A stretch of DNA of 64,000 nucleotides from Lachnospiraceae bacterium (GTDB taxonomy: Bacteria; Bacillota; Clostridia; Lachnospirales; Lachnospiraceae), in the NCBI GenBank assembly GCA_022767285.1, contig JALENY010000041.1, positions 1-64,000 on the forward strand. The letters are read 5' to 3'. How positions within the stretch are numbered: the first letter of the stretch is position 1; the number at the start of each line of letters is the position of its first letter. The notes beneath the pieces are model-generated. The model worked only from the letters and a program-made list of their open reading frames with translations, was not told where the DNA came from and did no database searches. Positions 7,825 through 16,192 of the stretch are shown here, in pieces. The position numbers were made by a program, and so were the translations under genes.

Positions 7825-9228
7825 ATGCTATCGAGATTTAAAACCACATTTATAGGTGACCGTAACTTTTACCGGCGTGTAATTGCCATTGCCCTTCCGC
7901 TGATCATTCAAAACGCAATTACAAATTTTGTCAGCTTCCTCGACAATATCATGGTCGGTCAGATCGGAACAGAACAGATGTCCGGTGTCGCCATTGTAAA
8001 TCAGCTTCTGTTTGTGTTTAACATCTGCATTTTCGGCGGAGTTTCCGGTGCCGGAATCTTCGGAACGCAGTATTATGGAAAAGGCGATTTTGAGGGTCAG
8101 AAATATGCCTTTCGTTTTAAATTATATGCCGGTGCGGTAATTACTTCTGCAACGATGTTGCTTTTGGGTTTAAAAGGAACCGAGCTTATTTCTCTGTACC
8201 TCAATGACAGCGGAAGTGTGGGAGACATCACGCTCGCATTGAAATATGGAAAAGAATATCTGACAATCATGATGTTTGCCCTGATTCCCTTTGCACTGAA
8301 CCAAACCTATACCAACACCATTCGGGAAACAGGCCATACCTTTGTGCCTATGCTGGCAAGTATTATCGCGGTTGGAATGAACCTGGTGCTGGATTACCTA
8401 CTGATTTTCGGAAAACTCGGGCTCCCGGCAATGGGCGTACGCGGTGCGGCAATCGCTACGGTTATAGCCCGTTATATGGAGTGTATCATTGTGATAATTT
8501 GGACACACCTGTCCCATGGGAAAAATCCATATATTGTGGGTGCTTACCGAAGCTTTCGGATTCCGGGGTACATCTGTCTGGATATACTGAAAAAAGGTAC
8601 ACCGCTCATGATCAACGAGATGCTGTGGGCTTCGGGAATGGCGATGATCGTGCAGTGTTATGCAGTACGTGGACTTGAGGTGGTGGCGGCGCAGAATATA
8701 GCTTCCACAATTACAAATCTCTTTAATATTGTGTATCTTCAGCTGGGTGCGTGCATTTCAGTCATTGTTGGACAGTATCTTGGTGCAGGTAAGATCAAAG
8801 AAGCCAGGGACGCTGACAATAAGATGATATTCTTCAGTATTGCCTGCTGTGCGGTTATGGCCGGTATCATGGCAGCAGTCGGAGGTCTTTTTCCTTCCAT
8901 ATACAATACGCAGGAGAGCATACGTGAACTGGCGCGGAGATTTATCCGTGTGTCTGCTATTGCGATGCCTGTCTGTGCTTTTTGTCACAGTGCATATTTT
9001 ACGCTCCGCTCAGGCGGAAAGACAGTCATCACATTTTTGTTTGACAGTGTGTATACTTGGGTGCTGGTGATTCCGGTTGCCTATATACTGGCGCATTTTA
9101 CAGAGTTACATATAGTAATGGTATTTTTCCTGGTTCAGTTTACGGAGATTATTAAAGCTGTAATTGGCTTTTTTATGGTAAAGAGCGGAAAATGGCTTGT
9201 AAACATCGTGGCTGATGAAAGTAATTAA
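7825..9228 (+). CDS. MATE-family multidrug/organic cation exporter
   Basis: 467 residues with about twelve hydrophobic segments in two related halves, as in MATE (NorM/DinF-like) exporters. The N-terminal half has IALPLIIQNAITNFVSFLDNI and MVGQIGTEQMSGVAIVNQ, typical of the family. The second half opens around GTPLMINEMLWASGMAM. Such proteins use Na+ or H+ gradients to export drugs or metabolites across the cytoplasmic membrane. The substrate cannot be told from the sequence. The 75-bp gap from cdd contains short GTATGGAATAAA repeats and no terminator, so read-through from the salvage operon is possible. Confidence 0.9.
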   Translation: MLSRFKTTFIGDRNFYRRVIAIALPLIIQNAITNFVSFLDNIMVGQIGTEQMSGVAIVNQLLFVFNICIFGGVSGAGIFGTQYYGKGDFEGQKYAFRFKLYAGAVITSATMLLLGLKGTELISLYLNDSGSVGDITLALKYGKEYLTIMMFALIPFALNQTYTNTIRETGHTFVPMLASIIAVGMNLVLDYLLIFGKLGLPAMGVRGAAIATVIARYMECIIVIIWTHLSHGKNPYIVGAYRSFRIPGYICLDILKKGTPLMINEMLWASGMAMIVQCYAVRGLEVVAAQNIASTITNLFNIVYLQLGACISVIVGQYLGAGKIKEARDADNKMIFFSIACCAVMAGIMAAVGGLFPSIYNTQESIRELARRFIRVSAIAMPVCAFCHSAYFTLRSGGKTVITFLFDSVYTWVLVIPVAYILAHFTELHIVMVFFLVQFTEIIKAVIGFFMVKSGKWLVNIVADESN

Positions 9229-9262
9229 ATGGAAGCTGCAATTGATCTCAGACAAAAAATCC

Positions 9263-9291
9263 TTGTCTCAGCTTTAACCTTAAGGTATTAT
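9263..9291 (+). promoter_or_regulatory. Promoter of the radical-SAM/RNase operon
   Basis: TTGTCT at 9263-9268 and TATTAT at 9286-9291, spacer 17 bp. A short hairpin (TCAGACAA/TTGTCT, 9248-9268) just upstream may end the MATE transcript, although its T tract is poor. Confidence 0.55.
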
Positions 9292-9362
9292 AGTAGGGAC
9301 GGGATTTTTTGTGCTCTGAAAAATTCCGAATTGAATTCATTTAACAAAAAGGCAGGAAAAAA

Positions 9363-11228
9363 ATGAGAAAACTTGCGTTAAGCGATGAAATACTTTTGAC
9401 TGTTGACAAACCGGCCCGCTATATCGGCAATGAAGTCAATGCGGTCATCAAAAACAGAGATGACGTGGATGTGCGATTTTGCATGTGCTTTCCGGATGTT
9501 TACGAGATTGGTATGTCCCATCTGGGAATCCAGATTCTCTACGATATGCTGAATTCCGATGAACACATCTGGTGTGAGCGCGTCTATTCCCCGTGGCCGG
9601 ACCTGGATAAGATCATGCGCGAAAAACAGATTCCTCTCTTCGGACTGGAATCTCAGGACCCCATAAAAGATTTTGATTTCCTCGGAATCACGATCCAGTA
9701 TGAAATGTGCTACACAAATATATTGCAGGTTATAGATCTGAGCCAGATCCCTCTTCGCGCAAAAGACCGCACCTGGGAACACCCCATTGTCATCGGCGGA
9801 GGACCCTGTGTATCCAATCCAGAACCTCTGGCTGCTTTTTTTGATCTCTTTTATATGGGAGAGGGCGAAACAGAAATGCTGCCTCTGGTTGAACTGTACC
9901 GCGAATGCCGTAAAAATGGCGATTTCAGAGAGGATTTTCTCATAAAAGCGGCACAGATTCCGGGCATTTACGTACCGTCCCTGTATAAAACCACATACCA
10001 TGAAGATGGTACCATCGCTTCTTTTGAACCGATTTATGAGGGGGTTCCGTCCACAGTAAAAAAACAGGTGGTTATGGATATTTCTGACACTTACTATCCG
10101 AAAGCGCCTGTAGTACCTTTTATCAAAGCGACCCAGGACCGTGTGACTCTGGAAATCCAGAGAGGCTGTATCCGCGGGTGCCGTTTCTGTCAGGCCGGTA
10201 TGCTGTATCGCCCTACCAGAGAGCGCAATGTGGAATATCTGAAAAAGCAGGCTGTAGAAATGATGAAAAACACAGGTCATGAAGAACTCTCCTTAAGTTC
10301 CTTAAGCTCCAGTGATTACTCCGGGCTCCAGGAACTGCTTACCTTCCTCATCGATGCATGCAATGAGAGGGCGATCAATATTTCCCTTCCTTCCCTTCGC
10401 ATCGATGCCTTTTCGCTGGACGTCATGAGCAAAGTTCAGGATGTGAGAAGAAGCAGCCTGACTTTTGCACCGGAAGCGGGAAGCCAACGTCTGCGTGACG
10501 TTATCAATAAGGGCCTGACGGAAGAAGTGATCCTGAAAGGTGCCGGAGAAGCTTTTGAGGGAGGATGGAATAAAGTAAAGCTGTATTTTATGCTGGGCCT
10601 TCCCACGGAAACCGAGGAAGATATGAAGGGCATCGCCCATCTGGCGGAAGCCATTGCAAAGCGCTATTATGAGATTCCCAAGGACCGCCGAAACGGAAAA
10701 TGCCAGATTACCATCAGCACGTCCTTCTTTGTACCCAAACCATTTACTCCCTTTCAGTGGGCCACCATGCACCGGCCGGAAGAGTATATTAACCGGGCTA
10801 AAATTGTAAAAAATGAGATTCGTTCCCAGTTGAATCAAAAGAGTATGAAATATAACTGGCACGAGGCTGATGTGACAGTTTTGGAAGGCATACTTGCCCG
10901 CGGGGACAGACGCATCGGTGATGTGATCGAAAAGGTGTATCAAAAAGGCGCTGTTTTTGACGCATGGAATGAATATTTTGATATGGATACCTGGATGGAG
11001 ACTTTTTCGGAACTGAATCTGGATCCGGATTTTTACACTATGCGTGAACGTTCGGTTGAGGAGATTCTTCCCTGGGATTTCATTGATGTTGGAGTATCCA
11101 AAAAGTTCCTGATCCGCGAGTGGGAACGTGCAAAAAATGAGACCATAACACCAAATTGTCGGGAAAAATGTTCCGGCTGCGGTGCCGGTGTATTTGGAGG
11201 AGGTATCTGCATTGAAAATAAGGGTTAA
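9363..11228 (+). CDS. B12-binding/radical SAM protein, TIGR03960 type
   Basis: 621 residues. The N-terminal 200 residues resemble a B12-binding-like domain (CMCFPDVYEIGMSHLG, IVIGGGPCVSNPEP). The radical-SAM core carries the 4Fe-4S motif CIRGCRFCQAG near residues 271-281, followed by SSSDYSGLQELL. The C-terminus has a cysteine cluster (CREKCSGCGAGVFGGG) that may bind another cluster. This family is regularly paired with the DUF2344-type gene that overlaps it here and lies ahead of RNase G and rplU in Clostridia, so a role in RNA or ribosome modification is often supposed but unproven. No substrate is known to me. The gene ends inside the next one by 17 bp. Confidence 0.88.
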   Translation: MRKLALSDEILLTVDKPARYIGNEVNAVIKNRDDVDVRFCMCFPDVYEIGMSHLGIQILYDMLNSDEHIWCERVYSPWPDLDKIMREKQIPLFGLESQDPIKDFDFLGITIQYEMCYTNILQVIDLSQIPLRAKDRTWEHPIVIGGGPCVSNPEPLAAFFDLFYMGEGETEMLPLVELYRECRKNGDFREDFLIKAAQIPGIYVPSLYKTTYHEDGTIASFEPIYEGVPSTVKKQVVMDISDTYYPKAPVVPFIKATQDRVTLEIQRGCIRGCRFCQAGMLYRPTRERNVEYLKKQAVEMMKNTGHEELSLSSLSSSDYSGLQELLTFLIDACNERAINISLPSLRIDAFSLDVMSKVQDVRRSSLTFAPEAGSQRLRDVINKGLTEEVILKGAGEAFEGGWNKVKLYFMLGLPTETEEDMKGIAHLAEAIAKRYYEIPKDRRNGKCQITISTSFFVPKPFTPFQWATMHRPEEYINRAKIVKNEIRSQLNQKSMKYNWHEADVTVLEGILARGDRRIGDVIEKVYQKGAVFDAWNEYFDMDTWMETFSELNLDPDFYTMRERSVEEILPWDFIDVGVSKKFLIREWERAKNETITPNCREKCSGCGAGVFGGGICIENKG

Positions 11229-11907
11229 GTTTTCCAAAACCGGTGCCATGAAATTCATCGGGCACCTGGACATTATGCGGTATTTTCAGAAAGCACTCCG
11301 CCGTGCGGATATCGATGTGGCTTTTACGGGAGGATACAGTCCCCATATGATCCTGTCCTTTGCAGCCCCCATCGGTGTCGGAGTTGAGAGCCTGGGAGAA
11401 TACTTTGATCTGGAGCTGAAGACATGGGACAGCTCAAAAGAGATGATGAGACGTCTGAACAGCACAATGGTAGAAGGTGTAGAAATTCTGAGTATCATAC
11501 AGATTCCCGATGGCAAGGCAAGCAAAGCCATGTCCCTTGTTGCTGCCGCAGACTATCAGGTAAGTTTCCGGGAAGGATATGTTCCCTGCGAGAACTGGCA
11601 GGAAAAATTCGAGGAGTTCATGGACCGTCCAATGATTACGGTCCTGAAAAAGACTAAGAAGACGGAGCAGGAGATGAATATCCGACCGCTCATTCATCAG
11701 TATCATATTGACGCTGATCGAATTTTTATGCAGGTGTCGACAGGAAGTGCCATGAATCTGAAACCTGATCTTGTTATGGAAGCATTTTATGAATATCTTG
11801 ATGCGCAATGGAATCCACTGTCTGTTATGGTTACCCGTCTGGAAGTATATGCGGAAACCGAAAACGGATTTGTTTCTCTGGAGTCTTTGGGTGACATCAT
11901 TGAATAA
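11212..11907 (+). CDS. TIGR03936/DUF2344 family protein
   Basis: 231 residues from the TTG at 11212, chosen because GGAGGAGGT sits 8 nt ahead. A GTG at 11182 lacks a ribosome site. The start LKIRVKFSKTGAMKFIGHLD and the central YSPHMILSFAAPIGVGVES are characteristic of the radical-SAM-linked TIGR03936 family, which in other genomes is sometimes fused to the upstream protein. The 17-bp overlap points to translational coupling and a shared task. The biochemical function is not established. Confidence 0.87.
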   Translation: MKIRVKFSKTGAMKFIGHLDIMRYFQKALRRADIDVAFTGGYSPHMILSFAAPIGVGVESLGEYFDLELKTWDSSKEMMRRLNSTMVEGVEILSIIQIPDGKASKAMSLVAAADYQVSFREGYVPCENWQEKFEEFMDRPMITVLKKTKKTEQEMNIRPLIHQYHIDADRIFMQVSTGSAMNLKPDLVMEAFYEYLDAQWNPLSVMVTRLEVYAETENGFVSLESLGDIIE

Positions 11908-11925
11908 TATTAGCAGGAGAAATCA

Positions 11926-13074
11926 TTGAGTAAAGAACTGGTAATCACAAAAATCAACCGAAATGATACGGAGTATCTGGCATGCGGCCTTTTTGAGGAT
12001 AAAAAAGCGGTAGAGCTCCGTTTAGAACGCAGCGACCGAAACAGCATTCTCGGAAACATCTATGTCGGTCAGGTGGAAAACCTGGTTAAAAATATAAATG
12101 CGGCATTTATTCGTATCGCCCCGGACTGTCTCTGTTATTATGATCAGAAGATACCGGTTCATCCGGGAAAACCACTGGTAGTGCAAGTCTCAAAGGATGC
12201 TGTGAATCGGAAAAATCCCTGTGTCACAACGAATCTGAGCTTCACCGGAAAATACCTTGTTCTGACCTCAGAAAACCGGATTCTGGGCTTTTCATCAAAA
12301 CTGCCGAAGGATGTTCGGCCTGCCATAAGAAAATGGCTGGAACCGCTTCTGGACGGCTCTTACGGGGTCGTTGTGCGCACCAACGCCGCTTACGCTCAAA
12401 AGAATGATATCTTAAATGAGTTTGCGTTTCTGAAAAAACGTCTGCTTCATGTGAGAGATGCAGGAGAACACCGCACTGCTTACACATTGCTGGATGAAGC
12501 GCTTCCTTTTTATATCGAAGCGATCCGGGATGTTTATTCTGACGATCTGAATCGTATCGTTACGGATGAAAAAGAATGTTATGATAAGATAAACAGTTAC
12601 CTGGAATCTTATCAGACAGCAGATCTGGATAAGCTTGAATTATATGATGATAAACTTCTGGCATTAAATAAGCTCTTTTCCATAGAAACGGTGCTTGATA
12701 AGGCGCTCAAAGAGCAGGTCTGGCTGCCTTCCGGGGGTTTTTTGGTTATTCAGCAGACAGAAGCGTTTGTCAGTATCGACGTTAACAGCGGTCGTTATGT
12801 GAGCAAAAAGAATGCTCAGGAATCCTACCGAAAGGTTAATCTGGAAGCAGCACAGGAGATTGCACGACAGCTCAGGCTTCGAAACCTTGCCGGAATCATA
12901 CTGGTAGATTTTATCAATCTGGAGAGCGAAGACCACCGTCAGGAGCTGCTGAATGTTTTTCAGAAGCACTGCCGGAAGGATCCGATCAAAACAAAGGTAA
13001 TCGATATGACTCCGCTGAATATTGTGGAGGTGACAAGGCAGCGGAGCCGCAAAGCACTTAGGGAAGAGTTGTAG
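11926..13074 (+). CDS. rng: RNase E/G-family endoribonuclease, short form
   Basis: 382 residues, starting at TTG after AGCAGGAG. The N-terminal S1-type RNA-binding region (NIYVGQVENLVKNINAAFIRI) is followed by an RNase H-like and a DNase I-like part with the metal-binding aspartates in SIDVNSG (near residue 284) and ILVDFINLE (near residue 326). The protein stops directly after VTRQRSRKALREEL. It therefore lacks the CxxC zinc-link and small tetramerisation domain of the roughly 490-residue E. coli RNase G. It may act as a monomer or dimer in rRNA or mRNA processing. It sits between the radical-SAM pair and the ribosomal protein genes, which start from their own promoter. Confidence 0.88.
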   Translation: MSKELVITKINRNDTEYLACGLFEDKKAVELRLERSDRNSILGNIYVGQVENLVKNINAAFIRIAPDCLCYYDQKIPVHPGKPLVVQVSKDAVNRKNPCVTTNLSFTGKYLVLTSENRILGFSSKLPKDVRPAIRKWLEPLLDGSYGVVVRTNAAYAQKNDILNEFAFLKKRLLHVRDAGEHRTAYTLLDEALPFYIEAIRDVYSDDLNRIVTDEKECYDKINSYLESYQTADLDKLELYDDKLLALNKLFSIETVLDKALKEQVWLPSGGFLVIQQTEAFVSIDVNSGRYVSKKNAQESYRKVNLEAAQEIARQLRLRNLAGIILVDFINLESEDHRQELLNVFQKHCRKDPIKTKVIDMTPLNIVEVTRQRSRKALREEL

Positions 13075-13134
13075 AAACTGATTTTCAGCAAAGTATTATT
13101 GCCATTTTTACGAAACTATTTTAAAGAAAAAAGG

Positions 13135-13163
13135 TTGACAAAATATGGCGGATAAGTTATTAT
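13135..13163 (+). promoter_or_regulatory. Promoter of rplU-prp-rpmA
   Basis: TTGACA at 13135-13140 and TATTAT at 13158-13163 with a 17-bp spacer (a second TATAAT-like register ends at 13166). The roughly 85-nt leader before rplU is where Firmicutes often carry an L21 autoregulatory leader. I could not confirm that structure by eye. Confidence 0.75.
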
Positions 13164-13253
13164 AATCAAGTATGCCGCACAAAGAGGTTAAAAGTTTTAT
13201 TTTCACAAATAAACACCGTATTTGGCGAGTAATGATAATAGGAGGTGCCTTTC

Positions 13254-13559
13254 ATGTACGCAATTATTGCAACAGGTGGTAAGCAGTACAAAGTAGCCGA
13301 AGGCGATATCATTAAAGTTGAAAAGCTTGGCGTTGAAGCAGGCGAGACCGTTACATTTGAAGACGTTCTTGCAGTCAGCAATGACGGCTTGAAAGTTGGT
13401 TCTGATGTTGCTGATGCAACTGTTACAGCTTCTGTACTTGATAACGGTAAAGCTAGAAAAGTGATCGTTTACAAGTATAAGAGAAAAACCGGTTACCACA
13501 AGAAAAACGGTCACAGACAGGCTTATACAAAGGTTAAGATCGAAAAGATCAACGCTTAA
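13254..13559 (+). CDS. rplU: Large-subunit ribosomal protein bL21
   Basis: 101 residues. Typical bL21: [20 protein letters not shown] at the start and [26 protein letters not shown] at the RNA-binding C-terminal half. It binds 23S rRNA in the 50S subunit. The ATG at 13254 is used because GGAGGTG lies directly ahead; the GTG at 13245 is part of that ribosome site. First gene of the L21-Prp-L27 unit. Confidence 0.97.
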   Translation: MYAIIATGGKQYKVAEGDIIKVEKLGVEAGETVTFEDVLAVSNDGLKVGSDVADATVTASVLDNGKARKVIVYKYKRKTGYHKKNGHRQAYTKVKIEKINA

Positions 13560-13567
13560 TCTTGTCT

Positions 13568-13888
13568 ATGATTAAGGTAACAGTTTTAAAGCATACAAAT
13601 CAATATCGTGGATTTATCGTAAGCGGACATGCCGGATACGCAGAAGAGGGTTTTGATATTATCTGCTCTGCAGTATCGGTTTTGTCAATCAATACGGTGA
13701 ATTCTTTGGAAAGCCTGGCACATGTTTCCCTGCAGGCTGATCAGGAGGATGGATATCTTTCCTGCCAGTTTCACGAAAAACTGAACAAGGAAGGATCCCT
13801 GCTTATGGATTCCATGATTTTAGGTATGCAGATGATTTGTGAAAGTTATGGTAAAGCATATATTCAGTTAGTTTTCGAGGAGGTGTAA
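13568..13888 (+). CDS. prp: Ribosomal-processing cysteine protease Prp
   Basis: 106 residues (YsxB family). Prp removes the N-terminal extension of L27 in Firmicutes and related bacteria, a cleavage needed for working ribosomes. The catalytic pair is visible as His21 ([10 protein letters not shown]) and Cys33 ([10 protein letters not shown]). The gene lies between rplU and rpmA, the standard position, and the L27 encoded 4 bp downstream carries the matching extension. The ATG at 13568 is preferred, but a TTG at 13562 is possible, and the ribosome site is weak. Translation may be coupled to rplU, which stops 8 bp upstream. Confidence 0.93.
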   Translation: MIKVTVLKHTNQYRGFIVSGHAGYAEEGFDIICSAVSVLSINTVNSLESLAHVSLQADQEDGYLSCQFHEKLNKEGSLLMDSMILGMQMICESYGKAYIQLVFEEV

Positions 13889-13892
13889 GACT

Positions 13893-14180
13893 ATGTTAAA
13901 GATGAACCTTCAGTTGTTCGCTCATAAAAAAGGTGTTGGTTCTACAAAGAACGGCAGAGATTCCGAGTCAAAGAGACTTGGTGCGAAAAGAGCAGATGGA
14001 CAGTTCGTTAAAGCTGGTAACATTCTTTACAGACAGCGTGGTACCAAGATCCATCCGGGTACTAACGTAGGTCGTGGCGGTGATGATACACTGTATGCAT
14101 TGACAGACGGTGTTGTTCGCTTCACAAGACTGGGAAGAGATAAGAAACAGGTTTCTATCGTTCCGGTATCAGCAGAATAA
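13893..14180 (+). CDS. rpmA: Large-subunit ribosomal protein bL27 with Prp-cleaved extension
   Basis: 95 residues. bL27 lies near the peptidyl-transferase centre, with its mature N-terminus reaching the tRNA ends. The protein opens with [10 protein letters not shown] followed by [11 protein letters not shown]. The first ten residues are the Firmicutes-type extension that Prp cuts off, so the mature protein should start at His11. The rest ([18 protein letters not shown]) is canonical. A strong GAGGAGGTG ribosome site precedes it and a terminator follows at once. Confidence 0.97.
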   Translation: MLKMNLQLFAHKKGVGSTKNGRDSESKRLGAKRADGQFVKAGNILYRQRGTKIHPGTNVGRGGDDTLYALTDGVVRFTRLGRDKKQVSIVPVSAE

Positions 14181-14190
14181 GAACGTATAT

Positions 14191-14230
14191 GGGCTGCGCG
14201 GAGTTTTCTCTGTGACAGCCCTTTTCTTTT
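14191..14230 (+). terminator. Terminator after rpmA
   Basis: Stem GGGCTG/CAGCCC (14191-14196 and 14216-14221) with extra GAG/CTC pairing in the loop, followed by TTTTCTTTT. It separates the ribosomal protein unit from obg. Confidence 0.85.
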
Positions 14231-14242
14231 AAATCTATTATG

Positions 14243-14251
14243 TGCTATAAT
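14243..14251 (+). promoter_or_regulatory. Possible extended -10 promoter of obg
   Basis: TGCTATAAT at 14243-14251 directly after the rpmA terminator is an extended -10 element without a good -35 box. It would start the obg transcript about 120 nt ahead of the gene, including the palindromic repeat at 14289. Confidence 0.45.
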
Positions 14252-14288
14252 GTTGCAAATACAGAATATCTTTAATTGTATAATACTA

Positions 14289-14325
14289 TGATGTTGGGTT
14301 TAAAAGCATTTGACCCCATGATGCC
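14289..14325. repeat. Palindromic repeat, copy 1 (degenerate)
   Basis: Shares TGATGTTGGG(T/G)T(T/C)AAAAGCATTTGACCC with the copy at 15809. The stem is imperfect here. It lies in the leader of obg. Confidence 0.6.
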
Positions 14326-14379
14326 TTTGGATTTTCCGTATTGCGTTTCACAAAAAATAACATAAGCGAGGAAATCACT

Positions 14380-15669
14380 ATGTTTGCAGATAGAGCGAAA
14401 ATATTGATCCGCTCCGGTAAGGGCGGAGACGGCCATGTAAGTTTTCGAAGAGAACTTTATGTGGCCAATGGCGGTCCCGACGGCGGCGACGGCGGAAGAG
14501 GCGGCAACGTTATTTTTGAAGTTGACGAGGGATTAAATACCCTTTATGAATATCGTCACAAAAGAAAATATTCCGCAAAAGATGGCCAGGAAGGCGGAAA
14601 ACGCCGATGCCATGGTGCGGATGGAGAAGATATTGTATTGAAGGTACCGGAAGGAACCGTTATTTTTGATAATGCAAGCGGCAAGGTCATCGCAGATATG
14701 TCCGGTGAGAACCGCCGTCAGATCATTTTAAAAGGCGGACGGGGTGGTAAGGGCAATATGCATTACGCCACTGCGACCATGCAGGTGCCGAAGTACGCAC
14801 AGCCGGGAGCTCCGGCCCAGGAACTGGAAGTGCGTCTGGAGCTGAAAGTAATTGCCGATGTGGGCCTTGTCGGCTTCCCGAATGTGGGAAAATCAACATT
14901 TCTTTCCCGTGTAACCAATGCGCGCCCGAAGATTGCAAATTACCATTTTACGACATTAAATCCCAATCTGGGTGTGGTCGATATGGACGGCGGCGGTTTC
15001 GTGATCGCCGATATTCCGGGCCTGATCGAGGGCGCTTCGGAAGGAATCGGTCTTGGGCATCAGTTTCTGCGTCATATCGAGCGCACCCGTGTCATGATCC
15101 ACATCGTGGATGCGGCATCTACGGAGGGAAGAGATCCTATTGCTGATATTTATGCCATCAACAAAGAACTGGAGGCATATAATCCGGAGATTGCAAAACG
15201 GCCTCAGATTATCGCAGCCAATAAGATTGATGCTATTTATAGCGGAGACGAAGATCCTGTGGAAAAAATCCGCGGTGAGTTTGAACCGCAGGGCATTCCG
15301 GTTTATCCAATCTCGGCAGTCAGCGGCCAGGGGATCAAAGAGCTGCTTTATGCTGTGAAAAAGCTGCTGAACGAGATACCGCAGGAAAAAATTATATTTG
15401 AGCAGGAATTTTTCCCGGAAGATATGCTGGTTACAGAAAATCTTCCTTACACAGTATCAAAATCGGACGAAGATGAGAATACTTACATCATTGAGGGACC
15501 GAAAATTGAAAAAATGCTGGGATACACAAACCTTGATTCAGAAAAAGGATTCCAGTTCTTCCAGCGATTTTTAAAAGAAACCGGTATTTTAAGCGAATTG
15601 GAAGCTCTTGGAATTCAGGAAGGTGATACGGTTCGCATGTACGGTTTTGAATTTGATTATTATAAATAG
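14380..15669 (+). CDS. obgE: Obg GTPase
   Basis: 429 residues. Obg is an essential 50S-assembly GTPase. The glycine-rich Obg fold occupies residues 1-158 (GGDGGRGGNVIFE). The G domain has GFPNVGKST (G1) near residue 166, DIPGLIEGA (G3) near residue 212 and ANKID (G4). The Obg C-terminal OCT domain ends the protein (EGDTVRMYGFEFDYYK). The ATG at 14380 follows GCGAGGAA; an upstream in-frame TTG at 14341 lacks a ribosome site. It is flanked on both sides by copies of the same palindromic repeat. Confidence 0.97.
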   Translation: MFADRAKILIRSGKGGDGHVSFRRELYVANGGPDGGDGGRGGNVIFEVDEGLNTLYEYRHKRKYSAKDGQEGGKRRCHGADGEDIVLKVPEGTVIFDNASGKVIADMSGENRRQIILKGGRGGKGNMHYATATMQVPKYAQPGAPAQELEVRLELKVIADVGLVGFPNVGKSTFLSRVTNARPKIANYHFTTLNPNLGVVDMDGGGFVIADIPGLIEGASEGIGLGHQFLRHIERTRVMIHIVDAASTEGRDPIADIYAINKELEAYNPEIAKRPQIIAANKIDAIYSGDEDPVEKIRGEFEPQGIPVYPISAVSGQGIKELLYAVKKLLNEIPQEKIIFEQEFFPEDMLVTENLPYTVSKSDEDENTYIIEGPKIEKMLGYTNLDSEKGFQFFQRFLKETGILSELEALGIQEGDTVRMYGFEFDYYK

Positions 15670-15808
15670 CAAAATTCAATTATGATTCTTATAGGCGTAA
15701 TTTTACACAGAACCTGTACCTTATGAAAGAAGTAAAAGCAATGCCGCTGAAACATTTTTAGTGCAGTTAACAGCAATTTCATTGTCAATATGCCAGGAAT
15801 TTATAATG

Positions 15809-15844
15809 TGATGTTGGGGTCAAAAGCATTTGACCCTGGCATCA
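15809..15844. repeat. Palindromic repeat, copy 2 (fully paired)
   Basis: A 36-bp element with 16-bp arms around an AGCA loop. TGATGttgGGGTCAAA pairs with TTTGACCCtggCATCA through three G-U wobbles when read as RNA. No T tract follows, so it is not an ordinary terminator. Copy 1 lies before obg at 14289. Confidence 0.7.
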
Positions 15845-15886
15845 TAATATTAATAACAAATACTAATAACAGGAGCGATAAAAATT

Positions 15887-16180
15887 ATGACAAGTAAACA
15901 GAGAGCTTATTTAAAGAGCCTTGCCATGACCATGGATCCGATTCTCCAGATTGGAAAGTCCAGCCTGACCCCGGAATTTACAAACTCAGTTGCAGAAGCG
16001 CTGGCTGCGCGAGAACTGATTAAAATCAATGTTCTCCAGAACTGCTCAGACGATCCGAGAACTCTTGCGGAAGTCCTTGCAGAGCGCACGCGCTCCCATG
16101 TCGTACAGGTCATCGGCAAAAAGATCATTCTTTACAAAGAGGGAAAAGACGAGAAAAAGAAGATTGAACTACCCAGATAA
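15887..16180 (+). CDS. yhbY: CRM-domain ribosome assembly factor YhbY
   Basis: 97 residues, a single CRM domain. The start MTSKQRAYLKSLAMTMDPIL and the motif QIGKSSLTPEF match YhbY/YqeI proteins, which bind pre-50S particles. The conserved RNA-binding GxxG-like loop lies in VIGKKIILYKEG. It is 12 bp ahead of nadD, in the same order as in Bacillus (yqeH-aroE-yhbY-nadD-yqeK-rsfS). The start has a CAGGAGCG ribosome site. Confidence 0.95.
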   Translation: MTSKQRAYLKSLAMTMDPILQIGKSSLTPEFTNSVAEALAARELIKINVLQNCSDDPRTLAEVLAERTRSHVVQVIGKKIILYKEGKDEKKKIELPR

Positions 16181-16192
16181 GGACATAATAGT

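Noticed and set aside
9378-11273. Two long minus-strand frames of about 300 residues opposite the radical-SAM gene
   Set aside because: They are the antisense of a well-supported gene, have no ribosome sites and low-complexity compositions.
13164-13253. L21 leader RNA ahead of rplU
   Set aside because: The position fits, but I could not draw the conserved structure with confidence. A covariance search would decide.
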